Shown: positions 1 to 6,570 of the stretch, in pieces
Numbering within the stretch: position 1 is the first letter of the stretch
How the letters are laid out: each line of letters begins with the position of its first letter
Assembly: GCA_964517125.1 (NCBI GenBank)
Contig: CAZFBD010000112.1
Coordinates: forward strand, 1-9,493
Reading direction: 5' to 3'
Length of the DNA: 9,493 nt
Source of the DNA: SHLQ01 sp964517125
Lineage (GTDB): Bacteria > Actinomycetota > Acidimicrobiia > Acidimicrobiales > SHLQ01
The notes under the pieces: generated by a model
Seen by the model: only the letters and a program-made list of their open reading frames with translations
Database searches by the model: none
Told to the model about the DNA's origin: nothing
Translations under genes and position numbers: made by a program

Positions 1-256
1 CGACCTGAAATTCTTGCGACTTCCAAAGGAGGATCGAGCTGGTCGGAGCGTCTAGTCGGAGAACAGCGAATGTGCTGGTTGGCCGGAATGAGAACGGCTG
101 ATGTATCCGAATGGGAACGCTTCCAGTTCGCTTTGCTTCCTCCGGAGGCAAAGATCGTTCGAACTCGGCGATCTTGAGTCCCTGGACTCCGCGAGTCCAG
201 ATCACCAGTAGCCAAAGGCCGACCATCAGAGATGCGAGGAGCAAGCCAACCGCCAT
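1..256 (-). CDS. Partial membrane-anchored protein of unknown function (N-terminal 85 residues)
   Basis: The minus strand reads open from an ATG at 254-256 to the left edge, giving 85 codons without a stop. An in-frame stop lies 12 codons upstream of the ATG with no ATG, GTG or TTG between, so this is the first available start. Residues 2-20 (AVGLLLASLMVGLWLLVIW) form one hydrophobic helix followed by Thr-Arg, which fits an uncleaved signal anchor. The rest is soluble-looking with alternating hydrophobic residues (for example TSTFAVLRLDAP), suggesting beta structure. I do not recognise the family. No good Shine-Dalgarno sequence precedes the ATG. The gene is divergent from the cyclase gene, with 59 bp between starts. 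The helix and the frame's fit to the intergenic gap argue for a real gene, but 85 codons open to the edge is modest evidence. Confidence 0.5.
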   Translation of the reverse strand, partial: MAVGLLLASLMVGLWLLVIWTRGVQGLKIAEFERSLPPEEAKRTGSVPIRIHQPFSFRPTSTFAVLRLDAPTSSILLWKSQEFQV

Positions 257-280
257 TGCCGGATGGTACCGCTGGGGCGA

Positions 281-308
281 TTGGTGTGCCCATCAGCCTT
301 CGTAGAAT
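281..308 (+). promoter_or_regulatory. Predicted leaderless promoter of the cyclase gene
   Basis: A TAGAAT hexamer at 303-308 fits the actinobacterial -10 consensus TANNNT. A TTGGTG at 281-286, 16 bp upstream, resembles a -35 element. Only seven bases separate the -10 from the ATG at 316, so transcription would be expected to begin at or next to that ATG. No Shine-Dalgarno sequence precedes 316, which agrees with a leaderless mRNA. This also decides the start: in-frame upstream codons from 232 would lie within the promoter. Confidence 0.5.
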
Positions 309-315
309 TGACCGC

Positions 316-963
316 ATGGGATTCATCGACCTGAGCCATGTCATCACCGACGGGATGACGACGTATCCCGGGCTTCCTGAGCCACGGATTTCCGACCATC
401 TGACCAGGGAGGCTGCGGAGGAGATCTACGGGCCGGGCATCACCTTCCAGATCGGCATGGTGCATCTGTGTACGAACACCGGCACCTACCTGGACGTGCC
501 GTTTCACCGGTACGCCGATGGACACGACCTCACGGGCCTTGCCTTGGAACGAGTCGCCGATGTTCCAGCGGTCTGTCTGAACCGGGTGGGGGAACGGACC
601 ATTGAGCTCGCCCCAGACGACGTCGCCGGGCTTGCTGGTCACGCTGTTCTGTTGCGGACCGACCACGCCCGTACGTGGGGTACCGATGCCTACTTCGACG
701 ATCACCCGCACCTGAGCGAGGCCTCGGCACACTTGCTTGTTGAGGCCGATGTGGCCTGTGTGGGGATCGACACCCTGAACATCGATTCGACCGAAGGGGG
801 AGCCCGACCGGTTCACTCGGTGCTTTTGCGCTCCGACATCCCAATCGTCGAGCACCTCACTGGCCTGGACCAGCTTCCAGCCACCGGTTTCTCGTTCACG
901 GCGGTACCGCCGAAGATCGAGGGGGCCGGCACGTTCACCGTGCGGGCCTTCGCAACCGTGTGA
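316..963 (+). CDS. Cyclase family protein (kynurenine formamidase/KynB-like fold) with altered metal motif
   Basis: This 215-residue protein belongs to the cyclase (PF04199) family, whose characterised members are metal-dependent hydrolases such as bacterial kynurenine formamidase and isatin hydrolase. The opening FIDLSHVI (residues 3-10) and TTYPGLPEP (15-23) match the family N-terminus. The signature HxGTHxDxPxH appears here as NTGTYLDVPFH (54-64): the two leading histidines are Asn54 and Tyr58, while Asp60 and His64 remain. The C-terminal VHSVLL with His167 and the later Glu179 match the other metal-site residues of the family. Length is typical. The start at 316 is chosen from homology and the -10 element directly upstream. 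It converges on the LLM oxidoreductase gene with 3 bp between stops. The substrate cannot be told from sequence; no tryptophan-catabolism genes are nearby, so kynurenine formamidase should not be assumed. Confidence 0.85.
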   Translation: MGFIDLSHVITDGMTTYPGLPEPRISDHLTREAAEEIYGPGITFQIGMVHLCTNTGTYLDVPFHRYADGHDLTGLALERVADVPAVCLNRVGERTIELAPDDVAGLAGHAVLLRTDHARTWGTDAYFDDHPHLSEASAHLLVEADVACVGIDTLNIDSTEGGARPVHSVLLRSDIPIVEHLTGLDQLPATGFSFTAVPPKIEGAGTFTVRAFATV

Positions 964-978
964 CCCTCAGCCGAAGGC
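946..978. terminator. Weak candidate bidirectional stem-loop at the convergent gene ends
   Basis: GCCTTCG (946-952) and CGAAGGC (972-978) are perfect 7-base arms around a 19-base loop that contains the stop codons of both convergent genes. There is no T-run on either side, and the arms lie inside coding sequence (both encode an Ala-Phe pair). It may be chance, but it is the only terminator-like structure I see where the two transcripts collide. Confidence 0.2.
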
Positions 979-1914
979 GGGCATGACGTCGCTGATCCAG
1001 GCATCGATGGCATCACTGCTCCAGGGAGCCCGAAGTGCAATGTTGACGCCAGCAGCACCGGCGTCGCGGTATGCGCCGAGCTGTTCGATCACCTGGTCGG
1101 GTGTTCCAATGAGTGCGCCGTCCCGCACTCGGGGCCACATGGGCCCCCAGAACGCCTGCGTCTCTTCGAGCGCCTTGTCGGCCTCGGCCTGATCGGCTCC
1201 AACCACGAACTGCAGGTTCACCGTTCGTTCGATGGTTGCAGGGTCGCGGTCGATGGTCTCGCAGGCAGCGTCGAGAACACCGTTCAGGCGCTGGAACTCG
1301 GCCGGGGAGATGTAGGCGGCGTTCCACCCACTCGCATACTGGGCCGCCAGAGGAAGGGTCTTCTTCTCGCCCACGCCGCCGATCCACAACGGCAGTTTCG
1401 CTTGCAGAGGCTGCGGCAGATTTGCGACGTCCTGCGTGCGGAAGAACTCGCCTTTGAACGTGGTCCGGTCGCCGGAGAGCATCGAAGAAATGATCTCGGC
1501 AGATTCCTGGAGCATGCGGAACCGGACCGACAGCGACGGGAAGTCGTACCCGAACGCGGCCGCCTCCCACTCGTGCCAGCCGGCGCCGATGCCAAGCTCG
1601 AATCGTCCGCCGGAGATGTGGTCCAGGGTGGCAGCGACCTTGGCGAGCAACGCAGGGTTGCGGTAGCCCACGTAGAACACGAGGCAGCCGATCCTGGCGT
1701 TGGTCGTGTCGGCGCAGAGCGCTCCAAGGGTGGATACGGCCTCGAAATGGTCGATCGTTCCGCCGGCTGGTGGGGCCTCGTACAGGTGGTCCCACACCGA
1801 AATCCAGTCGGCCCCGGCCTCATCGAATCGGGTCCAGGTCTTCCGGAGTTCCGCCATGGACATGTTCTGCTGACCGATGTGCACACCAAGCTTCATCTCC
1901 CGAACGTATTGCAT
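967..1914 (-). CDS. LLM class F420-dependent oxidoreductase (Rv1855c-like)
   Basis: The 315-residue product is a luciferase-like monooxygenase-fold (PF00296) TIM-barrel enzyme, expected to move hydride to or from coenzyme F420 on an unknown substrate in the cytoplasm. Visible family marks are MKLGVHIGQQN at the N-terminus, WISVWDHLY (37-45), the strongly conserved GGRFELGIGAGWHEWE (102-117) followed by FGYDFPS, LPLWIGGVGEKKTLPLAAQYASGWNA (174-199, phosphate/cofactor region) and GTPDQVIEQL (270-279). The WIGG-GEK-TL-AAQYA-GWN pattern resembles the actinobacterial Rv1855c-type subgroup (recalled, not searched). The start is either ATG 1914 (used; GGGAA about 7 bases upstream) or the internal ATG at 1896 giving MKLGVHIG, a usual beginning for the family. 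The far-upstream in-frame ATG at 2250 overlaps the divergent gene and is rejected. It is divergent from the winged-helix gene with about 51 bp between. Confidence 0.9.
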   Translation of the reverse strand: MQYVREMKLGVHIGQQNMSMAELRKTWTRFDEAGADWISVWDHLYEAPPAGGTIDHFEAVSTLGALCADTTNARIGCLVFYVGYRNPALLAKVAATLDHISGGRFELGIGAGWHEWEAAAFGYDFPSLSVRFRMLQESAEIISSMLSGDRTTFKGEFFRTQDVANLPQPLQAKLPLWIGGVGEKKTLPLAAQYASGWNAAYISPAEFQRLNGVLDAACETIDRDPATIERTVNLQFVVGADQAEADKALEETQAFWGPMWPRVRDGALIGTPDQVIEQLGAYRDAGAAGVNIALRAPWSSDAIDAWISDVMPAFG

Positions 1915-1953
1915 GGGAGCGTTCCCGTCAGCAGTAGGCGTGTTCGGGTCTGC

Positions 1954-1958
1954 AAGGG
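1954..1958 (+). promoter_or_regulatory. Ribosome binding site deciding the GTG start of the HTH_42 gene
   Basis: AAGGG lies 7 bases upstream of GTG 1966. The nearby in-frame ATG at 1978 has no comparable purine-rich site, so translation is inferred to begin at the GTG. Confidence 0.4.
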
Positions 1959-1965
1959 TTGGTGT

Positions 1966-3156
1966 GTGGCGATTGCAATGAGCTCCGAGGAACGACGGCG
2001 ACGACTTGCCGTTCGGCACCGGTTGATCGTGCCGGAACGGACCGACGACGTTCCGGCGCTCACCAACGATCTGGTCGCGTTGCATTCGTCGGACCCGGCC
2101 ACCGTGTACCTCTCGTGTCTCGTCCGAATGCAGGCACCAACGATCGGCGCTGTCGAGGCAGCCTTGTACGCCGACCGCAGCGTGATCCGGCATCATGCGA
2201 TGCGTCGGACCCTCTGGGTCATGACCCCCGAAGTGACTCGACTGGCGCATGCAGCGTGCACTGCCAAGATCGCCGCAACTGAACGCCGGCGAACCCTCAA
2301 GGCCATGGTCGAGTCAACCAGTATTGCGAACCCGGCCGAATGGTTCGACGACGGTTTGGCAGAGATCACGTCCTTGCTGCGATCTGACGGTCCGCTTGGG
2401 ACACGGGACATCGGCCGGATGCTGCCGCATCTCGTGGTGCCCGTGGTCTTCGGACCCCCGAAGAGCAGCGCCACACTCAACGCGCACACGAAGATCCTGC
2501 AAGGTGCCGGTTTCGACGGGTCGATCGTTCGCGTGCAGCCAACGGGAACGTGGATGTCGTCGGAGTACCTGTGGTCCGACGCAGCCGAGTGGTTCGGAGG
2601 GCCGATCTCCGGGTTGGAGATTCGGCCTGCGGCAGCTGAACTTGTTCGGCTGTACCTGCTTCGCTTTGGACCGTGCACGGAGACCGACCTCCGTTGGTGG
2701 TTCGGAGAGACGGCCACGTTGATCCGAAACGCGCTTGCCGACCTGGAGGCCGTGGAGCTGTCCCTCGACGACGGCTCCACCGGCTGGTTGGCGCCAGGGG
2801 ACGACGAGCCAACGGCCGACGTGCAGCCGTGGGTCCGGCTGCTTCCGGGTCTGGATCCGACCCCAATGGGGTGGAAGGAACGCGATTGGTACCTGCAGCC
2901 GGAGCATGTCGGCCGGCTGTTCGACCGGTTTGGCAATGCCGGCCCCACGATCTGGGCCGACGGGCGGGTGGTCGGCGGCTGGATTCAACGACCCGACGGT
3001 TCGATCATCGTGGATGTTCTCGAACCGCTCGGTGGCCGGCACCAGCATCTTCTGGACGAGGCGGTCGAGGAGATGGAACAGATGCTCGATGGCACCGTGA
3101 TCAAACCAAGGTTCCCCTCGAACCATCAAAAGGCACTGCTCGTCGAGAACTCGTAG
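1966..3156 (+). CDS. Winged-helix DNA-binding protein of the AlkZ/YcaQ (HTH_42) superfamily
   Basis: This is a protein of about 396 residues with the layout of the HTH_42 (PF06224) superfamily. Characterised members (AlkZ, YcaQ/AlkX) are monofunctional DNA glycosylases that remove bulky or crosslinked alkylated bases. Recognisable segments are RHRLIVPERTDDVPALTNDLVALHSSDP (18-45), MRRTLWVMTPEV (79-90), a central winged-helix run including GPLGTRDIGRML, a second GPCTETDLRWWFGET, and the C-terminal LLPGLDPTPMGWKERDWYL and VGGWIQRPDGSIIVDVLEPL. The segment that carries the catalytic Q-x-Q in AlkZ reads H40-S-S-D43, so glycosylase activity by the known mechanism is doubtful. GTG 1966 is preferred because AAGGG (1954-1958) sits 7 bases before it; ATG 1978 is the alternative and has no ribosome site. 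The frame stays open to 1402 but is antisense to the LLM gene. dnaE2 begins 48 bp downstream with its own LexA box. Confidence 0.85.
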   Translation: MAIAMSSEERRRRLAVRHRLIVPERTDDVPALTNDLVALHSSDPATVYLSCLVRMQAPTIGAVEAALYADRSVIRHHAMRRTLWVMTPEVTRLAHAACTAKIAATERRRTLKAMVESTSIANPAEWFDDGLAEITSLLRSDGPLGTRDIGRMLPHLVVPVVFGPPKSSATLNAHTKILQGAGFDGSIVRVQPTGTWMSSEYLWSDAAEWFGGPISGLEIRPAAAELVRLYLLRFGPCTETDLRWWFGETATLIRNALADLEAVELSLDDGSTGWLAPGDDEPTADVQPWVRLLPGLDPTPMGWKERDWYLQPEHVGRLFDRFGNAGPTIWADGRVVGGWIQRPDGSIIVDVLEPLGGRHQHLLDEAVEEMEQMLDGTVIKPRFPSNHQKALLVENS

Positions 3157-3173
3157 AGCCCAAGAGGCGTCCA

Positions 3174-3185
3174 GAACATATGTTC
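3174..3185. promoter_or_regulatory. LexA binding site (SOS box) of dnaE2
   Basis: GAACATATGTTC is a perfect 12-bp palindrome that fits the Gram-positive/actinobacterial LexA half-site arrangement GAAC-N4-GTTC exactly. The right flank (GA) also agrees with the longer consensus TCGAAC-N4-GTTCGA; the left flank does not. It lies between the expected -35 position and the -10 hexamer of dnaE2, 19 bp before the ATG, where bound LexA would block RNA polymerase. dnaE2 is LexA-controlled in many bacteria, so position, sequence and target gene agree. Confidence 0.9.
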
Positions 3186-3188
3186 GAT

Positions 3189-3194
3189 TAGGCT
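3189..3194 (+). promoter_or_regulatory. Predicted -10 element of dnaE2 with near-leaderless start
   Basis: TAGGCT fits TANNNT and ends ten bases before the ATG at 3205. Transcription would begin about 1-4 bases before the ATG, and no Shine-Dalgarno sequence is visible. No good -35 hexamer is seen 16-18 bp upstream. Another GAAC half-site (3196-3199) follows directly, forming GTTCGA-N6-TCGAAC (3182-3199) around this hexamer. Confidence 0.45.
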
Positions 3195-3204
3195 CGAACG
3201 GCGC

Positions 3205-6200
3205 ATGGGGTTCAACAATCCTTCGGTGCCGTGGTCCGAGCTGGAGCGACGGCTGTCCGACCGCACACCGACGCGCTCGTCGTCAGGTCACGACCCCGTC
3301 AGCGGGGTGGAGCGCACCGGTGGCGACAGCCCAGCATGGTCTCGCAAACGCCAGGACTACCAGGCACCGGCCCTCGACCGGCCCACCCCCGCGGTCGCCT
3401 ACGCCGAGTTGCACGCCCATTCACACTTCAGCTTTCTCGATGGAGCGTCGTCGCCCGAAGAACTGGTCGAAGAGAGTGTGCGGCTGGGGCTGAACGCCAT
3501 GGCCCTCACCGACCGAAACGGCTTCTACGGGGTTGTTCGCTTCGCCGAAGCCGCCCGCGCCCACGGGCTCCCCACCGTTTTCGGAAGCGAGTTCAGCATC
3601 GATGGTGTGGGCGATCTGGTGTTTCTGGCACGTGGACCCGAGGGGTACGCCCGGTTGGCCCGTGCTGCCAGCGAGGGGCAGATGGCGGGGGAGAAGGGGG
3701 CACCCCGTTTCGAACTCGACCGGCTGGCCGAACTCGCCAGCGGGCACTGGGTGGTGCTCACCGGAACGCAGCACGGCCCGTTGAACCGGGCGCTCGCTGC
3801 CGATGGTCCCCATGCAGCACAGCGTCGACTCGATGGTCTGCTCGAACGGTTCGGTCGGGAGAATGTGGCCGTGGAGCTCTGGGATCACACCACACCACTG
3901 TGCAGCACCCGAAACGACGCTCTCGTCCGGCTGGGCCTCGAACGCGACCTCACCGTGGTCGCCACCAACGATGTTCGCTACGCAGGGACCAGCCAGCGCC
4001 GTCTGGCAACCGCATTGGCTTCGGTCGGCAACCGCCGGTCCCTCGACGAACACGACGGATGGCTGCCATCGGCGGCGGCCGCTCACCTTCGTAGTGGCGA
4101 AGAACAGCAACGGCGGTTCTCCCGGTACCCGGGTGTTGTCGACGCAACGCTCCGGCTCGCCGACCAGTGCATGTTCGATCTGCAGCTGGTGGCTCCGAAC
4201 CTGCCGCCGTATCCCTGCCCTCCGGAACACGACGAGATGTCCTGGCTTCGGCACCTGGTGGAGCAGGGTGCTCGCAAACGCTACGGAACACGAAGCAACG
4301 AACGTGTACCGGGTGCGTACGACCAGCTCGACCACGAGCTCGACCTGATCGAGCAGCTCGGCTTTCCCGGCTACTTCCTGATCGTGTGGGACATCGTGGA
4401 GTTCTGTCGCAAGTCCGACATCTACTGCCAGGGCCGAGGCTCGGCCGCAAACTCTGCAGCCTGTTTTGCGTTGGGCATCACCAACGCCGACGCGGTGGCG
4501 CTCGGCCTGCTCTTCGAGCGGTTCCTGTCGCCGGAGCGCGATGGTCCACCCGACATCGATATCGACATCGAATCGAACCGACGGGAAGAGGTCATCCAGT
4601 ACGTCTACGAGCGGTACGGCCGGGAGCACACGGCCCAGGTCGCCAACGTCATCACCTACCGGTCCCGGTCAGCGGTTCGGGACATGGCCAAGGCACTCGG
4701 CTACGCCGTGGGTCAGCAGGACGCGTTCTCCAAGAAGCTCGACGGCTGGAGCAGCCTGGGCTCCCAGACGTCGATCATTCCCCCCGACGTGGCCGAGCTG
4801 GCACTCGAGCTCGAGCACGCGCCCCGGCATCTCGGCATCCACTCCGGCGGCATGGTCATCTGCGATCGGCCGGTGGTCGAGGTGTGCCCGGTCGAGTGGG
4901 CTCGCATGGAGAACCGCAGCGTTCTCCAGTGGGACAAGGACGACTGCGCCGCCACCGGTCTGGTCAAGTTCGACCTGCTGGGTCTGGGCATGCTGTCGGC
5001 CATTCACTACGCCATCGACTTCGTCGCAGAGAACCACGGTGTGCACATCGACATGGCGTCCATGCCACAGGATCCCGAGGTCTACGACATGTTGTGTCGG
5101 GCCGACACGATCGGCGTGTTCCAGATCGAATCCCGGGCACAGATGGCAACACTCCCGCGGCTCAAACCCCGAACGTTCTACGACCTTGTGGTGGAGATTG
5201 CGCTGATTCGGCCGGGGCCCATTCAGGGTGGTTCGGTGCATCCGTACATCCGTCGTCGCAACGGCAAGGAGCCGGTCACGTACCTGCATCCGCTGTTGGA
5301 GAAGTCGCTGTCGAAGACCCTGGGCATTCCGTTGTTCCAGGAACAGCTGATGCAGATGGCGATCGACGTTGCCGGGTTCACTCCGGCCGAGGCCGACCAA
5401 CTGCGACAGGCCATGGGCTCCAAGCGCAGCCGGGACCGCATGGAACAGATCCGCACCCGGCTGTACGAGGGCATGGCCGAGCGGGGCATCGTTGGCGATG
5501 TGGCCGACCAGCTGTGGGAGAAGCTGGCAGCGTTCGCCAACTACGGCTTTCCCGAAAGTCATTCGGTGTCGTTCGCGTATCTGGTCTACGCCTCGTCCTG
5601 GCTCAAGCGGTACTACCCGGCGGCGTTCTGCGCGGGGCTGCTCAATGCCCAGCCGATGGGGTTCTATTCGCCTCACACGCTGGTGGGTGATGCCCGTCGT
5701 CATGGCGTGCCCGTCCACACCCCCGACATCAACCTGTCGGCTGCGGGAGCCACGCTCGAATGGGAACGGCCCGTCTCCGATGAGCAGCGGGCCAATCGGC
5801 AGGGGAGCGGGGTGGCGCCTGACGCATGGGGTGAAGCAGGGCCTGCCGTCCGCCTGGGGGTGGGGTCCATCCGTTCGGTGGGCGAGGACCTGGCCCAGGC
5901 GCTCGACGAGGGCCGCCCGTGGACGTCGCTTGAAGACATCAAGCGGCGCACCGGATGTTCCCGCGAGGTGCTCGAAGCGTTGGCCACGTCGGGGGCCGTC
6001 GATTCACTGCTCGACGACGACGGGACCCGTGGTGGTGCACGACGACGTGCGCTCTGGGCAGCAGGTGCAGCGTCACAGGCGTCGGATGCGCGCCTCGAAG
6101 GGATTCTGACCGGTGTCCGATCGCCAACGCTGCCGGGTATGAGCGATCGGGAGCTGGCGCTCGCCAACCTGTGGGCCACAGGAGTGGCGCCCGATGGGCA

Positions 6201-6552
6201 CCCCACCGTCTACCACCGAGACGAGCTCGACGCCCTCGGTGTGGTGCTCTCGTCGGAGTTGCGCAACGAGACTTCGGGCGACCGGGTGCTGGTGGCGGGC
6301 ACGGTGACACACCGGCAACGCCCAGCAACTGCCGGCGGCACCACGTTCCTGAACCTGGAGGACGAAGGTGGACTCATCAACGTGGTGGTGTCCAAGGGAT
6401 GTTGGATGCATCACAAGCAGGTGGCACTCACCGCTCCCGCAATGATCGTTCGTGGGCGGGTGGAGATCGCCGAAGGGGTCATCAACGTGGTGGCCGACAA
6501 GCTTGTGGACTTCGCCCTGCACACCCCGTTGGCTTCGCGGGACTTTCGCTGA
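3205..6552 (+). CDS. dnaE2: Error-prone DNA polymerase III alpha-type subunit DnaE2 (ImuC)
   Basis: This 1115-residue C-family polymerase carries out translesion synthesis and damage-induced mutagenesis at replication forks, usually with ImuB and ImuA or ImuA'. Its start, with PSVPWSELERRLSDR, is typical of actinobacterial DnaE2. The PHP domain follows, with ELHAHSHFSFLDGASSPEEL (His70, His72). The catalytic aspartates are Asp450 and Asp452 in PDIDIDIES and Asp590 in LVKFDLLGLGML. The DnaE2-like fingers segment includes PGPIQGGSVHPYIRRRNGKEP and QEQLMQMAIDVAGFTPAEADQLRQAMGSKRS, then a helix-hairpin-helix region. A C-terminal OB domain begins near VLVAGTVTHRQRPATAGGTTFLNLEDE. The typical ALWAAGAAS segment is present. 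All catalytic residues I can check are intact and no frameshift is seen. It is preceded by a perfect LexA box, so SOS induction is expected. No imuA or imuB lies beside it in this window, and the next gene is convergent. Confidence 0.97.
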   Translation: MGFNNPSVPWSELERRLSDRTPTRSSSGHDPVSGVERTGGDSPAWSRKRQDYQAPALDRPTPAVAYAELHAHSHFSFLDGASSPEELVEESVRLGLNAMALTDRNGFYGVVRFAEAARAHGLPTVFGSEFSIDGVGDLVFLARGPEGYARLARAASEGQMAGEKGAPRFELDRLAELASGHWVVLTGTQHGPLNRALAADGPHAAQRRLDGLLERFGRENVAVELWDHTTPLCSTRNDALVRLGLERDLTVVATNDVRYAGTSQRRLATALASVGNRRSLDEHDGWLPSAAAAHLRSGEEQQRRFSRYPGVVDATLRLADQCMFDLQLVAPNLPPYPCPPEHDEMSWLRHLVEQGARKRYGTRSNERVPGAYDQLDHELDLIEQLGFPGYFLIVWDIVEFCRKSDIYCQGRGSAANSAACFALGITNADAVALGLLFERFLSPERDGPPDIDIDIESNRREEVIQYVYERYGREHTAQVANVITYRSRSAVRDMAKALGYAVGQQDAFSKKLDGWSSLGSQTSIIPPDVAELALELEHAPRHLGIHSGGMVICDRPVVEVCPVEWARMENRSVLQWDKDDCAATGLVKFDLLGLGMLSAIHYAIDFVAENHGVHIDMASMPQDPEVYDMLCRADTIGVFQIESRAQMATLPRLKPRTFYDLVVEIALIRPGPIQGGSVHPYIRRRNGKEPVTYLHPLLEKSLSKTLGIPLFQEQLMQMAIDVAGFTPAEADQLRQAMGSKRSRDRMEQIRTRLYEGMAERGIVGDVADQLWEKLAAFANYGFPESHSVSFAYLVYASSWLKRYYPAAFCAGLLNAQPMGFYSPHTLVGDARRHGVPVHTPDINLSAAGATLEWERPVSDEQRANRQGSGVAPDAWGEAGPAVRLGVGSIRSVGEDLAQALDEGRPWTSLEDIKRRTGCSREVLEALATSGAVDSLLDDDGTRGGARRRALWAAGAASQASDARLEGILTGVRSPTLPGMSDRELALANLWATGVAPDGHPTVYHRDELDALGVVLSSELRNETSGDRVLVAGTVTHRQRPATAGGTTFLNLEDEGGLINVVVSKGCWMHHKQVALTAPAMIVRGRVEIAEGVINVVADKLVDFALHTPLASRDFR

Positions 6553-6570
6553 GCGGCGACCTCGGGGCAG

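Noticed and set aside
232..315. Upstream ATG start for the cyclase at 232
   Set aside because: The added residues lack family similarity and cover the predicted promoter at 281-308. The ATG at 316 gives the normal family N-terminus.
226..855. 209-codon minus-strand frame opposite the cyclase gene
   Set aside because: Its composition (rich in Arg, Gly, Val, His) is that of a codon-phase shadow, and it fully overlaps a confidently assigned gene.
1274..1284. GAAC-N3-GTTC resembling a LexA site
   Set aside because: The half-site spacing is three rather than four, and it lies inside the oxidoreductase coding sequence away from any promoter.
1402..1965. Long plus-strand upstream extension (188 codons) in frame with the HTH_42 gene
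   Set aside because: It is entirely antisense to most of the oxidoreductase gene, has no family resemblance, and a ribosome site marks GTG 1966. GC-rich coding DNA often leaves such open frames.
1915..2250. Upstream in-frame extension of the oxidoreductase (start at 2250)
   Set aside because: It would overlap the HTH_42 gene on the other strand. Family proteins begin near MKLGVHIG, and the extension shows no recognisable domain.
3421..4629. 402-codon minus-strand frame inside dnaE2, with similar frames at 4669-5718 and 4167-5690
   Set aside because: They are shadows of the well-conserved dnaE2 coding frame and show no domain features of their own.
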